This document shows positions 35,317 to 44,465 of a DNA stretch of 64,000 nucleotides, piece by piece. The stretch spans positions 1 through 64,000 of the forward strand of contig NZ_FUXI01000015.1 in NCBI RefSeq assembly GCF_900167335.1. Direction: 5' to 3'. A model generated the notes under the pieces. The model did no database searches. It saw nothing but the letters and a program-made list of their open reading frames with translations, and was not told the origin of the DNA. The position numbers were made by a program, and so were the translations under genes. The stretch comes from Pilibacter termitis. Its GTDB lineage: Bacteria > Bacillota > Bacilli > Lactobacillales > Streptococcaceae. Every line of letters starts with the position of its first letter. Position 1 is the first letter of the stretch.

Positions 35317-38300
35317 ATGAGAAAAAAACAAACAATGGACGGAAATACTGCGGCAGCACATATCGCCTATGGCTTTAGCGAGTTGGCAGGAATTTATCCA
35401 ATTACACCAAGTTCTACCATGGCAGAGCTAGTAGATACATGGCAAGCTGCTGGGAAGAAAAATATGTTTGGCACAGTGTTAAATGTGGTAGAAATGCAGT
35501 CAGAAGCAGGAGCTGCTGGTGCGGTACATGGTGCGTTGAAAACGGGAGCGTTGACGACAACTTTTACAGCGAGTCAAGGTTTGCTTTTAATGGTGCCGAA
35601 TATGTATAAAATCGCAGGAGAATTGTTGCCAACGGTTTTCCATGTGGCAAGTCGTGCGGTAACGACGAACGCACTGAATATTTTTGGCGACCATAGCGAT
35701 GTTATGGCAACACGTCAGACAGGATTTGCAATGCTTGCAGAAAGTAGCGTCCAAGAAGTAATGGACTTGTCTGCGGTTGCTCACCTTGCAACGATAGAAG
35801 CGAGTGTTCCATTTACTAATTTCTTTGACGGTTTTCGGACGAGTCATGAAATTCAAAAGGTGGAAGTGCTAGAATACGAAGAACTTCTTCCGCTTTTGAA
35901 CAAGGAGAAACTCTCAGAATTTCGTGCAAGGTCGATGAATCCCAATCATCCGAGCATTTCAGGGACGAACCAAAACCCAGATATTCATTTTCAACAACGT
36001 GAAACAATCAATCGTTATTATGAAATCGTGCCAAGCATTGTGCAAAAATATATGCGAGAAATCAATGCACTTCGTGGCACCAATTATGATTTGGTCAATT
36101 ATTATGGCGATGAAAACGCAGAAGAAGTAATTGTCTCGATTGGATCTGTCGGTCAAGTGATAGAGCAAGTGGTAGATTTTCTGAACGCAAAAGGAAGAAA
36201 GGTAGGGTATTTAAATATTCATCTCTATCGTCCGTTTCCTGTGGAGAATTTCTTGGAAAAACTGCCGAAAACGGTCAAAAGTATTGCTGTTTTAGATCGG
36301 ACAAAAGAGCCGGGAGCAAACGGAGAACCTCTTTTATTAGATGTGCAATCCGCATTGTATGATAGCGACATTCGCCCAGACATTATCGGTGGACGATACG
36401 GTCTTGGCTCAAAAGACACGACACCAAACCAAATTGTTGCGGTGTTTGATGAATTGCAAAAAGAAGTAAATGAGAGAAAATCAAGATTTACTATTGGGAT
36501 AACAGATGATGTGACAATGCTCTCACTTGATTGTGGCACTCCTCTTGATTTGACTGAGGCAGGTACATTCCAAGCGAAATTCTGGGGATTTGGAAGTGAC
36601 GGTACTGTCGGAGCGAACAAGTCGGCAATTAAGATTATTGGTGACACTACCGAACAATATGCCCAAGGGTATTTTGCCTATGACTCTAAAAAATCAGGTG
36701 GCTTGACCATTTCACATTTGCGTTTTGGTAAAAATCCGATTAAATCCGCTTATTTGGTTGACAATGCAGATTTTATTAGCTGTTCAACAGGTGCATATGT
36801 ACATCAATATGATTTGTTGAAAGGTTTGAAAAAAGGTGGGATTTTCTTACTGAATACGGTTTGGTCAGATGAGGAATTGAATCGTCATTTGCCTAGTAGA
36901 GTGAAGAAATATATCGCTGAGAATGAGATTCAATTTTACACAATGAATGCCGTTGAAATAGCTCAGAAATCTGGTCTTGGTCGTAGAATCAATACAGCCA
37001 TGCAAGTTGCGTTTTTCAAATTGACCAATATTTTGCCATTTGACGAAGTTTTCGCCATGCTGAAAAATGATGCAAAGAAAAGCTATGCACAAAAATCAAT
37101 GAAAATCGTTGAAGCAAACTGGCAGGCGATGGATTTGGCAGTGGACGGATTGCACAAAGTGGACGTGCCACTCTCTTGGGCAATGGCGGAAATTCCTGTT
37201 AAAACAAGAAAATCTGGCGAAAGCAAATACGTCTTTGAAATTTTGCAACCAATCAACGCTCAAGAAGGAGACAATCTTTCAGTTGCTACACTTGTTGCCA
37301 ACAATATGACCGACGGTCGTATTCCGCTTGGAACAAGTGCAACAGAAAAGCGTGGAATTGCAATTGAAGTGCCAGAGTGGGATGTGGCAGCTTGTACGAT
37401 GTGTAACGAATGTTCTTTTGTTTGTCCGCACGCTGCGATTCGTCCATTTTTGGCGGATGATGAGGAAATGGAAAACGCACCAGACGGATTTATTACACGT
37501 GAATTTCGTGGTAAGGACGGTCTGAACTATCGTATTCAAGTGAGCGTAGAAGATTGCACAGGTTGTGGACTTTGTGTAGATGTTTGTCCAGCGAAAAATA
37601 AAGCATTGCACATGAAACCTTACGGCGACATGAAACAAGAGGCAATCAATTGGGCATTTGCCATGACTTTGCGTGCAAAAGAAAATCCAGCACGTGAAGG
37701 AACACTCATGCATACTCAGTTCAATCAGCCACTTTTAGAGTTTTCTGGAGCGTGTTCTGGCTGTGGGGAAACACCATATGTGAAACTTTTGACGCAAATG
37801 TTTGGTGATCGCATGATGATTGCCAATGCGACAGGTTGCTCATCTATTTGGGGCGGTGCCGCTCCTGCAGGCCCATATACCACGAATGAATTTGGGCAAG
37901 GACCTGCTTGGAGCAATTCACTTTTAGAAGACAATGCAGAATATGGTTATGGTATGCTTTTAGCAAGTCAAGTGCGAAGAAGTGCGTTAGCAGAAAAAAT
38001 GGAACAAGCAAGTGAAATGGTAAGTGATGACTTGTCCGCTTTGATGAAAGATTGGATTGCTAATCTTTACAATGGCGAGGGAACACGTGCAAGAGCGAGC
38101 AAACTTACCGCACTTTTAGAAGAAGAAAAAGCAGGAAATGAGTTGCTAGAGGAAATTTATCAAGACCGTGATCAATTTGTCAAACCGTCGCAATGGATGA
38201 TCGGAGGCGATGGTTGGGCGTATGATATTGGTTATGGTGGAATTGATCATGTGCTTGCAAGTGGAGCAGATGTCAATATTTTAGTCTTGGACAACGAAGT

Positions 38301-38994
38301 TTACTCAAACACAGGCGGACAAGTATCAAAAGCAACGCCGACAAGTGCGATTGCAAAATTTGCTGCAAGTGGAAAATATGTATCGAAAAAAGACTTAGGT
38401 GCAATGGCGATGACTTATGGTAATGTGTATGTTGCACAAATTGCCAGTGGAGCTAATGCAATGCAGACGATTAAAGCATTCCAAGAAGCAGAGAATTTTG
38501 CGGGACCAAGTATTATTATCGCTTATACTCCATGTATTACACATGGTTTGCGTGGTGGACTTGGACAAAGTTTGACCGAGGCAAAACAAGCGATAAATTC
38601 TGGGTATTGGTCGCTTTATCGTTTCAATCCAATGTTGCGTGAGACGGGTGGGAATCCGATGACACTGGATTTCAAACGTCCAAACTTTGATGAAATGCCA
38701 GCATTTATGCGAAATCAAGTTCGGTTCTCTTCTCTTGAGCGGACACATCCTGAGGTGGCGGAAAAATTATTTGCCAAAACAGTAGAAGATGCGAAAACTC
38801 GTTTCTTCCACTATGCAAATATGAGTGGAGATGCAGAAAAAATCCTTGCTCGTATGGAGAAATCGAAGGGAGCGGGGACGGAGAAGGCTGAGGTGTCAGT
38901 ACGTGAAAAACGTGAGCGAAAAGCGGATCCTGAAGCTGAAGCAAGAAGATTAAAACGCAGAGCCGAAAGACTTGCCAAGCGTGAGAAAGGCTAA
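35317..38994 (+). CDS. nifJ: pyruvate:ferredoxin (flavodoxin) oxidoreductase
   Basis: Encodes 1225 residues from ATG 35317, with CGGGAGG upstream. It is the single-chain type. The N-terminal pyrimidine-binding domain opens MDGNTAAAHIAYGFSELAGI and includes YPITPSSTMAELVD. Two 4Fe-4S motifs lie near 691 (CTMCNECSFVCP) and 746 (CTGCGLCVDVCP). The TPP-binding domain has FSGACSGCGE and GDGWAYDIGYGG with DNEVYSNTGGQ. It converts pyruvate and CoA to acetyl-CoA, CO2 and reduced ferredoxin or flavodoxin, and is oxygen-sensitive. The last ~45 residues are an unusual Lys/Arg/Glu-rich tail (REKRERKADPEAEARRLKRR). It is monocistronic. Confidence 0.96.
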   Translation: MRKKQTMDGNTAAAHIAYGFSELAGIYPITPSSTMAELVDTWQAAGKKNMFGTVLNVVEMQSEAGAAGAVHGALKTGALTTTFTASQGLLLMVPNMYKIAGELLPTVFHVASRAVTTNALNIFGDHSDVMATRQTGFAMLAESSVQEVMDLSAVAHLATIEASVPFTNFFDGFRTSHEIQKVEVLEYEELLPLLNKEKLSEFRARSMNPNHPSISGTNQNPDIHFQQRETINRYYEIVPSIVQKYMREINALRGTNYDLVNYYGDENAEEVIVSIGSVGQVIEQVVDFLNAKGRKVGYLNIHLYRPFPVENFLEKLPKTVKSIAVLDRTKEPGANGEPLLLDVQSALYDSDIRPDIIGGRYGLGSKDTTPNQIVAVFDELQKEVNERKSRFTIGITDDVTMLSLDCGTPLDLTEAGTFQAKFWGFGSDGTVGANKSAIKIIGDTTEQYAQGYFAYDSKKSGGLTISHLRFGKNPIKSAYLVDNADFISCSTGAYVHQYDLLKGLKKGGIFLLNTVWSDEELNRHLPSRVKKYIAENEIQFYTMNAVEIAQKSGLGRRINTAMQVAFFKLTNILPFDEVFAMLKNDAKKSYAQKSMKIVEANWQAMDLAVDGLHKVDVPLSWAMAEIPVKTRKSGESKYVFEILQPINAQEGDNLSVATLVANNMTDGRIPLGTSATEKRGIAIEVPEWDVAACTMCNECSFVCPHAAIRPFLADDEEMENAPDGFITREFRGKDGLNYRIQVSVEDCTGCGLCVDVCPAKNKALHMKPYGDMKQEAINWAFAMTLRAKENPAREGTLMHTQFNQPLLEFSGACSGCGETPYVKLLTQMFGDRMMIANATGCSSIWGGAAPAGPYTTNEFGQGPAWSNSLLEDNAEYGYGMLLASQVRRSALAEKMEQASEMVSDDLSALMKDWIANLYNGEGTRARASKLTALLEEEKAGNELLEEIYQDRDQFVKPSQWMIGGDGWAYDIGYGGIDHVLASGADVNILVLDNEVYSNTGGQVSKATPTSAIAKFAASGKYVSKKDLGAMAMTYGNVYVAQIASGANAMQTIKAFQEAENFAGPSIIIAYTPCITHGLRGGLGQSLTEAKQAINSGYWSLYRFNPMLRETGGNPMTLDFKRPNFDEMPAFMRNQVRFSSLERTHPEVAEKLFAKTVEDAKTRFFHYANMSGDAEKILARMEKSKGAGTEKAEVSVREKRERKADPEAEARRLKRRAERLAKREKG

Positions 38995-39005
38995 TGAAGA
39001 GTAGA

Positions 39006-39045
39006 AGAGACTATAAGGTTGAAAAATGACCTTGTGGTCTCTTTG
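39006..39045 (+). terminator. terminator of nifJ
   Basis: AGAGACTATAAGGT and ACCTTGTGGTCTCT pair with minor mismatches, then CTTTGC. The T-tail is poor, so it is moderate. Confidence 0.6.
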
Positions 39046-39179
39046 CATAAAGAAAAAAGTCTATTTTTGTGCTAAAATAAAGGGAAGAAACTTTTTTCTT
39101 ACTTTGAACAACGAACATTGCTCTGAATTTCAGTCAAATGGATTTTAGGAGAAACTTATAGATATTAGGAGAGAACAAA

Positions 39180-41819
39180 ATGTCTCAAAAACGTTTATTA
39201 TTGATAGACGGCAATTCGATTGCCTTTAAAGCCTATTTTGCCCTACCGAAAACTTTCACCAATAAAGCCGGACTACATACGAATGCAATTTATGGTTTTC
39301 ACACCATGCTAGATAGTGTCCTTGCAAGAGTTGAGCCAACGCATATTTTGGTCGCTTTTGATGCGGGGAAAACGACATTTCGTACGGAAATGTTTCAAGA
39401 TTACAAAGGAGGTCGTCCGACAACAGACCCAGAACTTCGGGAGCAATTTTTGCCACTGCGTGAAATGCTTGCGGCACGTTCTATCCGTTATTATGAATTA
39501 CCAAATTATGAGGCGGACGATATTATCGGCACGCTTGCCACACGAGCAAGTGAGGCGGGATTTCTTGTGACAATTGTATCAGGAGATAGAGATATGACCC
39601 AGCTTGCCACGGAGAAGATTACAGTTGAGATTTCTAAAAAAGGGGTGAGTGACATTGAGGAGTACACACCTGCCGTGGTGCAAGAAAAAATGGGCATTAC
39701 ACCAAAGCAAATCATTGATTTGAAAGGACTAATGGGAGATAAATCGGATAATATTCCGGGAGTAACAAAAGTTGGTGAGAAAACAGCATTGAAACTTTTG
39801 TGGGAATATCAGACGGTTGAAGGGGTTTATGAGCATATTGATGAGTTAAAAGCCTCTAAAATGAAAGAAAATCTGATAAATGAACAAGAAATTGCTTTGC
39901 TATCGAAGAAACTCGCAACGATTAACCTTACTTCCCCAGTAGAAATTGAGCTTGATGAATTGGCAATGAAAGAGCCAGACGCTGAAAAATTAATCGCTTT
40001 TTACCAAGAAAATAATTTCAATGAATTTCTTTCACGCATGGGAAGTGCCGTCGAAGAAGAAGTTCAGGAAATCTCTTACGAAGTCGTGGAAAATTTCTCA
40101 GCAGAACATTTGGCAAACGCTGAAGTGTTTCACTTGGAAACATTTGGAGAAAATTACCACGAGGCAGAAGTGTTGGCAGCGGTTGTTGGAAATAAAGAAA
40201 AACTCTTTGTTACAAGCAATCTCGATACACTTTCTTCAAGTGAAGCAAAAAAATGGTTAGATGATAGAACAAAAGAAAAAATTGTTTTTGATGTAAAAGC
40301 AATTTCGGTGTTTCTTTCCAAAATGGATTTGAGCATAAAAGGAGTGAAACATGACGTTTTACTTTCAGCTTATTTGCTTGATAAATTGGACAAAACGCAG
40401 GAAATTGCAGGAGTGGCAAAGAAATTGCACACCTCTCCGATTAAATTTAACGAGGACGTGTACGGCAAAGGAGCAAAATACGCTGTTCCAATGTTTTTTG
40501 AAGAAGTCGAATCATTTGCCGCTCAAAAAGCATTTGCTACGCTTAATGTAAGTGAACGATTGCACGAAGAACTAGAAGAAAAAGAAATGTTGCACTTGCT
40601 TTTGGAAATGGAAATGCCTTTAGCGATTGTTTTGTCTGAAATGGAAGAAAAAGGAATTGCCGTAAAACCCGAAGTGTTAGATGAACTTTCTGTTGATTTA
40701 ATGAGTAGAATTGAGGAATTAAAGACAAAAATTTATGCACAAGCGGGTGTGGAATTGAATCTTAATTCGCCAAAACAGCTCGGAGAATTGTTGTTTGAAA
40801 CGCTTGGTTTTGATTATAAACTTTACTCGAAAAAGACAAAAACAGGGTATTCCACCAATGCCGAAGTGTTAGAGAAAATGAGCGTGGTTGCACCGATTGT
40901 GGATGATATTTTGACGTATCGAGAACTTCAAAAATTGCAATCTACCTATATTGAGGGATTGAAAAAATCAAGGAGAGCAGACGGAAAAATTCACACACGT
41001 TATCAACAAGCACTTACTCAAACAGGACGGCTTAGCTCGGTTGACCCGAATTTGCAAAATATCCCTATTCGTACAGAGGACGGACGGAAAATTCGTCAGG
41101 CATTTGTGGCGAGCAAGGAAGATTGGGTGATTTATTCCTCGGATTATTCACAAATTGAATTGCGTGTGTTGGCTCACATTTCTCAAGACGAGCATTTGAA
41201 ATCTGCCTTTATGGAAGGGCAAGATATTCATACGAGTACAGCCATGCGTGTGTTTGGGATTTCCTCTCCAGATGAGGTTACACCACTTGATAGACGAAAT
41301 GCCAAAGCGGTTAATTTTGGTGTGGTCTACGGCATTAGTGAGTGGGGGTTGGCAAAAAATTTAGGGATTGAGCCATATAAGGCGAAAGATTTTATTGACA
41401 AATATTTTGAAAAATATCCGGGAATTAAGCAATATATGGAAGAAGTCGTGCGTGAGGCAAAAGAAGTGGGCTATGTAGAGACTATGTTTCACCGTCGTCG
41501 CAATTTGCCAGAAATCAATGAGCGAAATTTTGCACGTAGAAGTTTTGCAGAACGTACGGCGATTAATTCGCCAATTCAAGGAAGTGCAGCGGATATTTTG
41601 AAGATTGCCATGAATAACTTGCACACTCGTCTAGCAAAAGAAAATTTACAAGCCAATTTGTTGTTACAAGTGCATGATGAGTTGATTTTTGAAGTGGCAA
41701 AATCAGACGTTGAGGCGTTGGATAAAATTGTCCGAAGTGAAATGGAAGATGCTGTAAAACTTTCTGTTCCGCTTGTGGCAGATAGTGCGTGGGGTGAGAG
41801 CTGGTATGACGCAAAATAA
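39180..41819 (+). CDS. polA: DNA polymerase I
   Basis: Encodes 879 residues from ATG 39180. The 5'-nuclease domain (1-290) has LLLIDGNSIAFKAYFAL and VSGDRDMTQL. The middle domain lacks the proofreading acidic residues: VFHLETFGEN replaces the usual FDTET, so 3'-5' exonuclease activity is probably absent, as in Bacillus Pol I. The polymerase domain has YSSDYSQIELRVLAH, RRNAKAVNFGVVYGIS and LLQVHDELIFEV. It overlaps coaE by 14 bases. The usual mutM between polA and coaE is missing. Confidence 0.97.
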   Translation: MSQKRLLLIDGNSIAFKAYFALPKTFTNKAGLHTNAIYGFHTMLDSVLARVEPTHILVAFDAGKTTFRTEMFQDYKGGRPTTDPELREQFLPLREMLAARSIRYYELPNYEADDIIGTLATRASEAGFLVTIVSGDRDMTQLATEKITVEISKKGVSDIEEYTPAVVQEKMGITPKQIIDLKGLMGDKSDNIPGVTKVGEKTALKLLWEYQTVEGVYEHIDELKASKMKENLINEQEIALLSKKLATINLTSPVEIELDELAMKEPDAEKLIAFYQENNFNEFLSRMGSAVEEEVQEISYEVVENFSAEHLANAEVFHLETFGENYHEAEVLAAVVGNKEKLFVTSNLDTLSSSEAKKWLDDRTKEKIVFDVKAISVFLSKMDLSIKGVKHDVLLSAYLLDKLDKTQEIAGVAKKLHTSPIKFNEDVYGKGAKYAVPMFFEEVESFAAQKAFATLNVSERLHEELEEKEMLHLLLEMEMPLAIVLSEMEEKGIAVKPEVLDELSVDLMSRIEELKTKIYAQAGVELNLNSPKQLGELLFETLGFDYKLYSKKTKTGYSTNAEVLEKMSVVAPIVDDILTYRELQKLQSTYIEGLKKSRRADGKIHTRYQQALTQTGRLSSVDPNLQNIPIRTEDGRKIRQAFVASKEDWVIYSSDYSQIELRVLAHISQDEHLKSAFMEGQDIHTSTAMRVFGISSPDEVTPLDRRNAKAVNFGVVYGISEWGLAKNLGIEPYKAKDFIDKYFEKYPGIKQYMEEVVREAKEVGYVETMFHRRRNLPEINERNFARRSFAERTAINSPIQGSAADILKIAMNNLHTRLAKENLQANLLLQVHDELIFEVAKSDVEALDKIVRSEMEDAVKLSVPLVADSAWGESWYDAK

Positions 41820-42444
41820 GACATTTTTTCTTGGACTAACAGGCGGAATTGCGACAGGAAAAAGTACAGTGGCGGATATTTTTCGCTCGCAAGGGATTCC
41901 AGTAATTGACGGTGATATTGTTGCAAGAAACGTACAAAAAAAAGGAAGTCCTGCACTTGCAAAGATTGTGGCAACATTTGGGGAAATCATGCTTTTGCCT
42001 AACGGAGAGTTAGACCGAAAAGCGTTAGGAGAGCGGATTTTCCACTCGAGAGAAGAACGTGAAAAATTAGATAAACTGATGTCTCCGTTCCTTCGTGCAG
42101 AGTTTGACAAGGAAAAAGAACGATTGATACAACAAAACATCCCTTTTGCAGTATTGGATATTCCGTTGTTATTTGAAAAAGATTACACAAAGGCAGTTGA
42201 TGCGATTATGCTTGTTTATGTGCCAGAGAAAATTCAGTTGGCTCGTTTGCAACAGCGTGATAATTTGAGCGAAGAAGCGGCACTTAAACGCATTCTTGCT
42301 CAATGGTCAATCGAGGAAAAACGAAAATTGAGCGATATTCTCATTGATAATACACATTCATTGGAGGAAACGAAAAGACAAGTTTTGGCTTACTTGTCTG
42401 AGGTATCCATTAAGGACACTTCTAAAAACTCGCACTTATCCTAA
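41806..42444 (+). CDS. coaE: dephospho-CoA kinase
   Basis: ATG 41806 with GGGGTGAGAG upstream; it overlaps polA. Encodes 212 residues. The P-loop is GLTGGIATGKST (residues 10-21), followed by PVIDGDIVARNV and the lid LQQRDNLSEEAALKRI. It performs the last step of CoA synthesis, phosphorylating the 3' hydroxyl of dephospho-CoA. The last ~11 codons (IKDTSKNSHLS) come from the inverted-repeat element that begins at 42410, so the original C-terminus has been replaced. Confidence 0.95.
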   Translation: MTQNKTFFLGLTGGIATGKSTVADIFRSQGIPVIDGDIVARNVQKKGSPALAKIVATFGEIMLLPNGELDRKALGERIFHSREEREKLDKLMSPFLRAEFDKEKERLIQQNIPFAVLDIPLLFEKDYTKAVDAIMLVYVPEKIQLARLQQRDNLSEEAALKRILAQWSIEEKRKLSDILIDNTHSLEETKRQVLAYLSEVSIKDTSKNSHLS

Positions 42445-42572
42445 ATTGCTAGTTTTCCGATTTTCTTCGTCAGTCTCCTCAACCTATGAACCACATAGCT
42501 TTCGTCGATTTCCTCGAAAATCGAAAAACTAGCTAATTTAGTCTTAAGCGGAGTTTTTAGAGGTGCCCTTAA
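42410..42572 (+). repeat. long-inverted-repeat element, copy 2 (short form)
   Basis: The left end TTAAGGACACTTCTAAAAAC and right end GTTTTTAGAGGTGCCCTTAA are inverted copies. Inside, the left arm (TCGCACTTATCCTAAATTGC, TAGTTTTC, CTCCTCAACCT) joins directly to ATGAACCACATAGCTTTCGT and the right arm AAAAACTAGCTAATTTAGTC. Relative to the copy at 59101, a central module of about 120 bp is absent. It sits between coaE and nrdR and supplies the coaE stop codon. Confidence 0.9.
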
Positions 42573-42612
42573 CAAATAAAAAATTCACAAAGAAAAACGA
42601 GGAGGTGCTTTT

Positions 42613-43086
42613 ATGCGTTGTCAAAAATGCGGTAATAACCATTCAAAAGTAGTGGATTCAAGACAAAGTGAGGACGGGCGTGCGATCCGTCGTCGTCGTG
42701 AGTGCGAAGAATGTGGCGAGAGGTTTACTACCTTTGAGCGAATCGAAGCGACCCCACTTCTTGTGGTCAAGAAAAATGGCACACGTGAGGAATTTAAGCG
42801 TGAAAAAATCCTCAATGGCTTGATTCGTTCGGCAGAAAAACGACCTGTTGCTATGGAAGATATGGAAAAAATTGTTGACCATATCGAACAAAGAGTAGCA
42901 GCCTTAGGAAAAAGCGAAGTGCCAACAGATTTAATCGGTGAGTATGTAATGGAAGATTTAGCCGAACTAGATGAAATTTCTTATATCCGATTTGCAAGTG
43001 TGTATCGTGAATTTAAGGATATGTCGGTCTTTTTAAGAGAACTAGAAGATATTGTGAAAAAGGCAAAGAGGAGTAATGACAAATGA
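42613..43086 (+). CDS. nrdR: transcriptional repressor NrdR
   Basis: Encodes 157 residues from ATG 42613, with GAGGAGGTG upstream. The zinc ribbon has Cys3, Cys6, Cys31 and Cys34. It is followed by the ATP-cone (LVVKKNGTREEFKREKILNG, then IRFASVYREFKD). NrdR senses ATP/dATP and represses ribonucleotide reductase genes. Its stop overlaps the start of dnaB (ATGA), as in other Firmicutes. Confidence 0.97.
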   Translation: MRCQKCGNNHSKVVDSRQSEDGRAIRRRRECEECGERFTTFERIEATPLLVVKKNGTREEFKREKILNGLIRSAEKRPVAMEDMEKIVDHIEQRVAALGKSEVPTDLIGEYVMEDLAELDEISYIRFASVYREFKDMSVFLRELEDIVKKAKRSNDK

Positions 43087-44435
43087 TAGACGCACCAAAA
43101 TCAAGTGAAATTGTCTTCATTGCAAGAAGTCGGAAAATGACCGATAGCGAAGAGGCAGCTTTGTTAAGATTGTATCAGCCGATTTTAGAGGCAAAAGCTG
43201 TTTCGCTCTATCTTACGCTTGTTGACCTTGCTCCACGAGATTTTGACAATCCGTTGTTAATCGCTGATTTGTACGCAACAACGCAATTAATCGGCAAGGA
43301 ATTTGAGCATACACGAGGATTGCTTGAAGGGATTGGTTTGGTGGAAACGTATGAAAAATTTTCATCAAAATATGGCAAAATTTACAAATACATTTTGCAC
43401 GCACCTAAAAACGCTGGAGAATTTTTTCAAGATAGAACTCTTTCTTCGTTTTTGCTTCATTCAGTTGGGGAAAATAGATTTTCTTTGCTTGCAGAGAGTT
43501 TTCAAACGGACGATTTAGATGTTTACGGCTATTTTCCAACAACGAGAGAATTTCATGAAGTATTCGGCTATGAAGTGGAAAATGTAGTGTCAGATGAGGA
43601 AAAACTTGCCTTTGCCAAAGCGAAAAGCTATGAATTGCCTAAGAAAAAACTTGAGGTAGTTGGCGGGAAATTTGATGTATCACACTTTAAATATTTGCTT
43701 ACGCAACTTGGTGCGAAATTGAAAGATGAGGACATCAACGAAATTTATATTCTTCATGAATTGTACGGTTTAAATGAAAATAACATGATTGAACTGGCAA
43801 AAGATGTGGTGGAAATGGGAGATGATACGCTTGATATTGAAAGATTTTCTAAGCATATTCGGAAACTTTCTGCAACTGGTGCGGTTGAAAAACGTTTGCA
43901 CTCTAATGAAGAAGAAGTGAAAAAAGAAGAAGAGGAAGTTACCGTTCAAGAATTGCAGAAATTAGGAGCAACAGAAGCGGAAATTCAAATGGTAAAAGAT
44001 GCTCAAGAGCTTGCTCCTATGGATTTTTTACGAAAAATTCAAAGAGAGCAAGGTGTTTCACCAAGCAATTTGGAAGATTGGTTGCTTGATGATGCGATAC
44101 GCAAATCACCGCTTAGAGCCTCTGTTCTCAACATTTTAATGCACTATATCCTCGTTCAAGAAAAAATTCCTTCCCTTGATTATAAAAATCAATTTGTTGA
44201 GGGGAAACGTGAGTTTGAAAAGAGGAAAATTGTTTCTGTTGTTGAAGCGATGAAATTTATAAAAGAAGAAAAAACTTCGAGAAATACGACGAAAAGAAGT
44301 TATACTCGCAATAGAAATCAAGGAAGAAAAATAAAAATGCCTGAATGGTGGGATCAAAAGCTGGAAACGGACGCTACAAGTGAGGACATTCAAGGAATGT
44401 TGAACAATATGAAAAATAATGTAGATGACATATAA
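43083..44435 (+). CDS. dnaB: replication initiation/membrane attachment protein DnaB
   Basis: ATG 43083 overlaps nrdR. Encodes 450 residues of the Firmicute helicase-loading co-factor (unrelated to E. coli DnaB helicase). The N-terminal domain has YQPILEAKAVSLYLTLVD. The C-terminal DnaB/DnaD repeat has NMIELAKDVVEMGDDTLDIE and, late, PEWWDQ. It acts with DnaD and DnaI to load the replicative helicase at oriC and at restarted forks. Confidence 0.93.
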   Translation: MIDAPKSSEIVFIARSRKMTDSEEAALLRLYQPILEAKAVSLYLTLVDLAPRDFDNPLLIADLYATTQLIGKEFEHTRGLLEGIGLVETYEKFSSKYGKIYKYILHAPKNAGEFFQDRTLSSFLLHSVGENRFSLLAESFQTDDLDVYGYFPTTREFHEVFGYEVENVVSDEEKLAFAKAKSYELPKKKLEVVGGKFDVSHFKYLLTQLGAKLKDEDINEIYILHELYGLNENNMIELAKDVVEMGDDTLDIERFSKHIRKLSATGAVEKRLHSNEEEVKKEEEEVTVQELQKLGATEAEIQMVKDAQELAPMDFLRKIQREQGVSPSNLEDWLLDDAIRKSPLRASVLNILMHYILVQEKIPSLDYKNQFVEGKREFEKRKIVSVVEAMKFIKEEKTSRNTTKRSYTRNRNQGRKIKMPEWWDQKLETDATSEDIQGMLNNMKNNVDDI

Positions 44436-44465
44436 GGTACCTAAATCAAAAAATGAGGTGAGAAA

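Noticed and set aside
36225-37713. 140-144-codon minus-strand frames inside nifJ
   Set aside because: They are antisense to conserved domains of the oxidoreductase and have no start signals.
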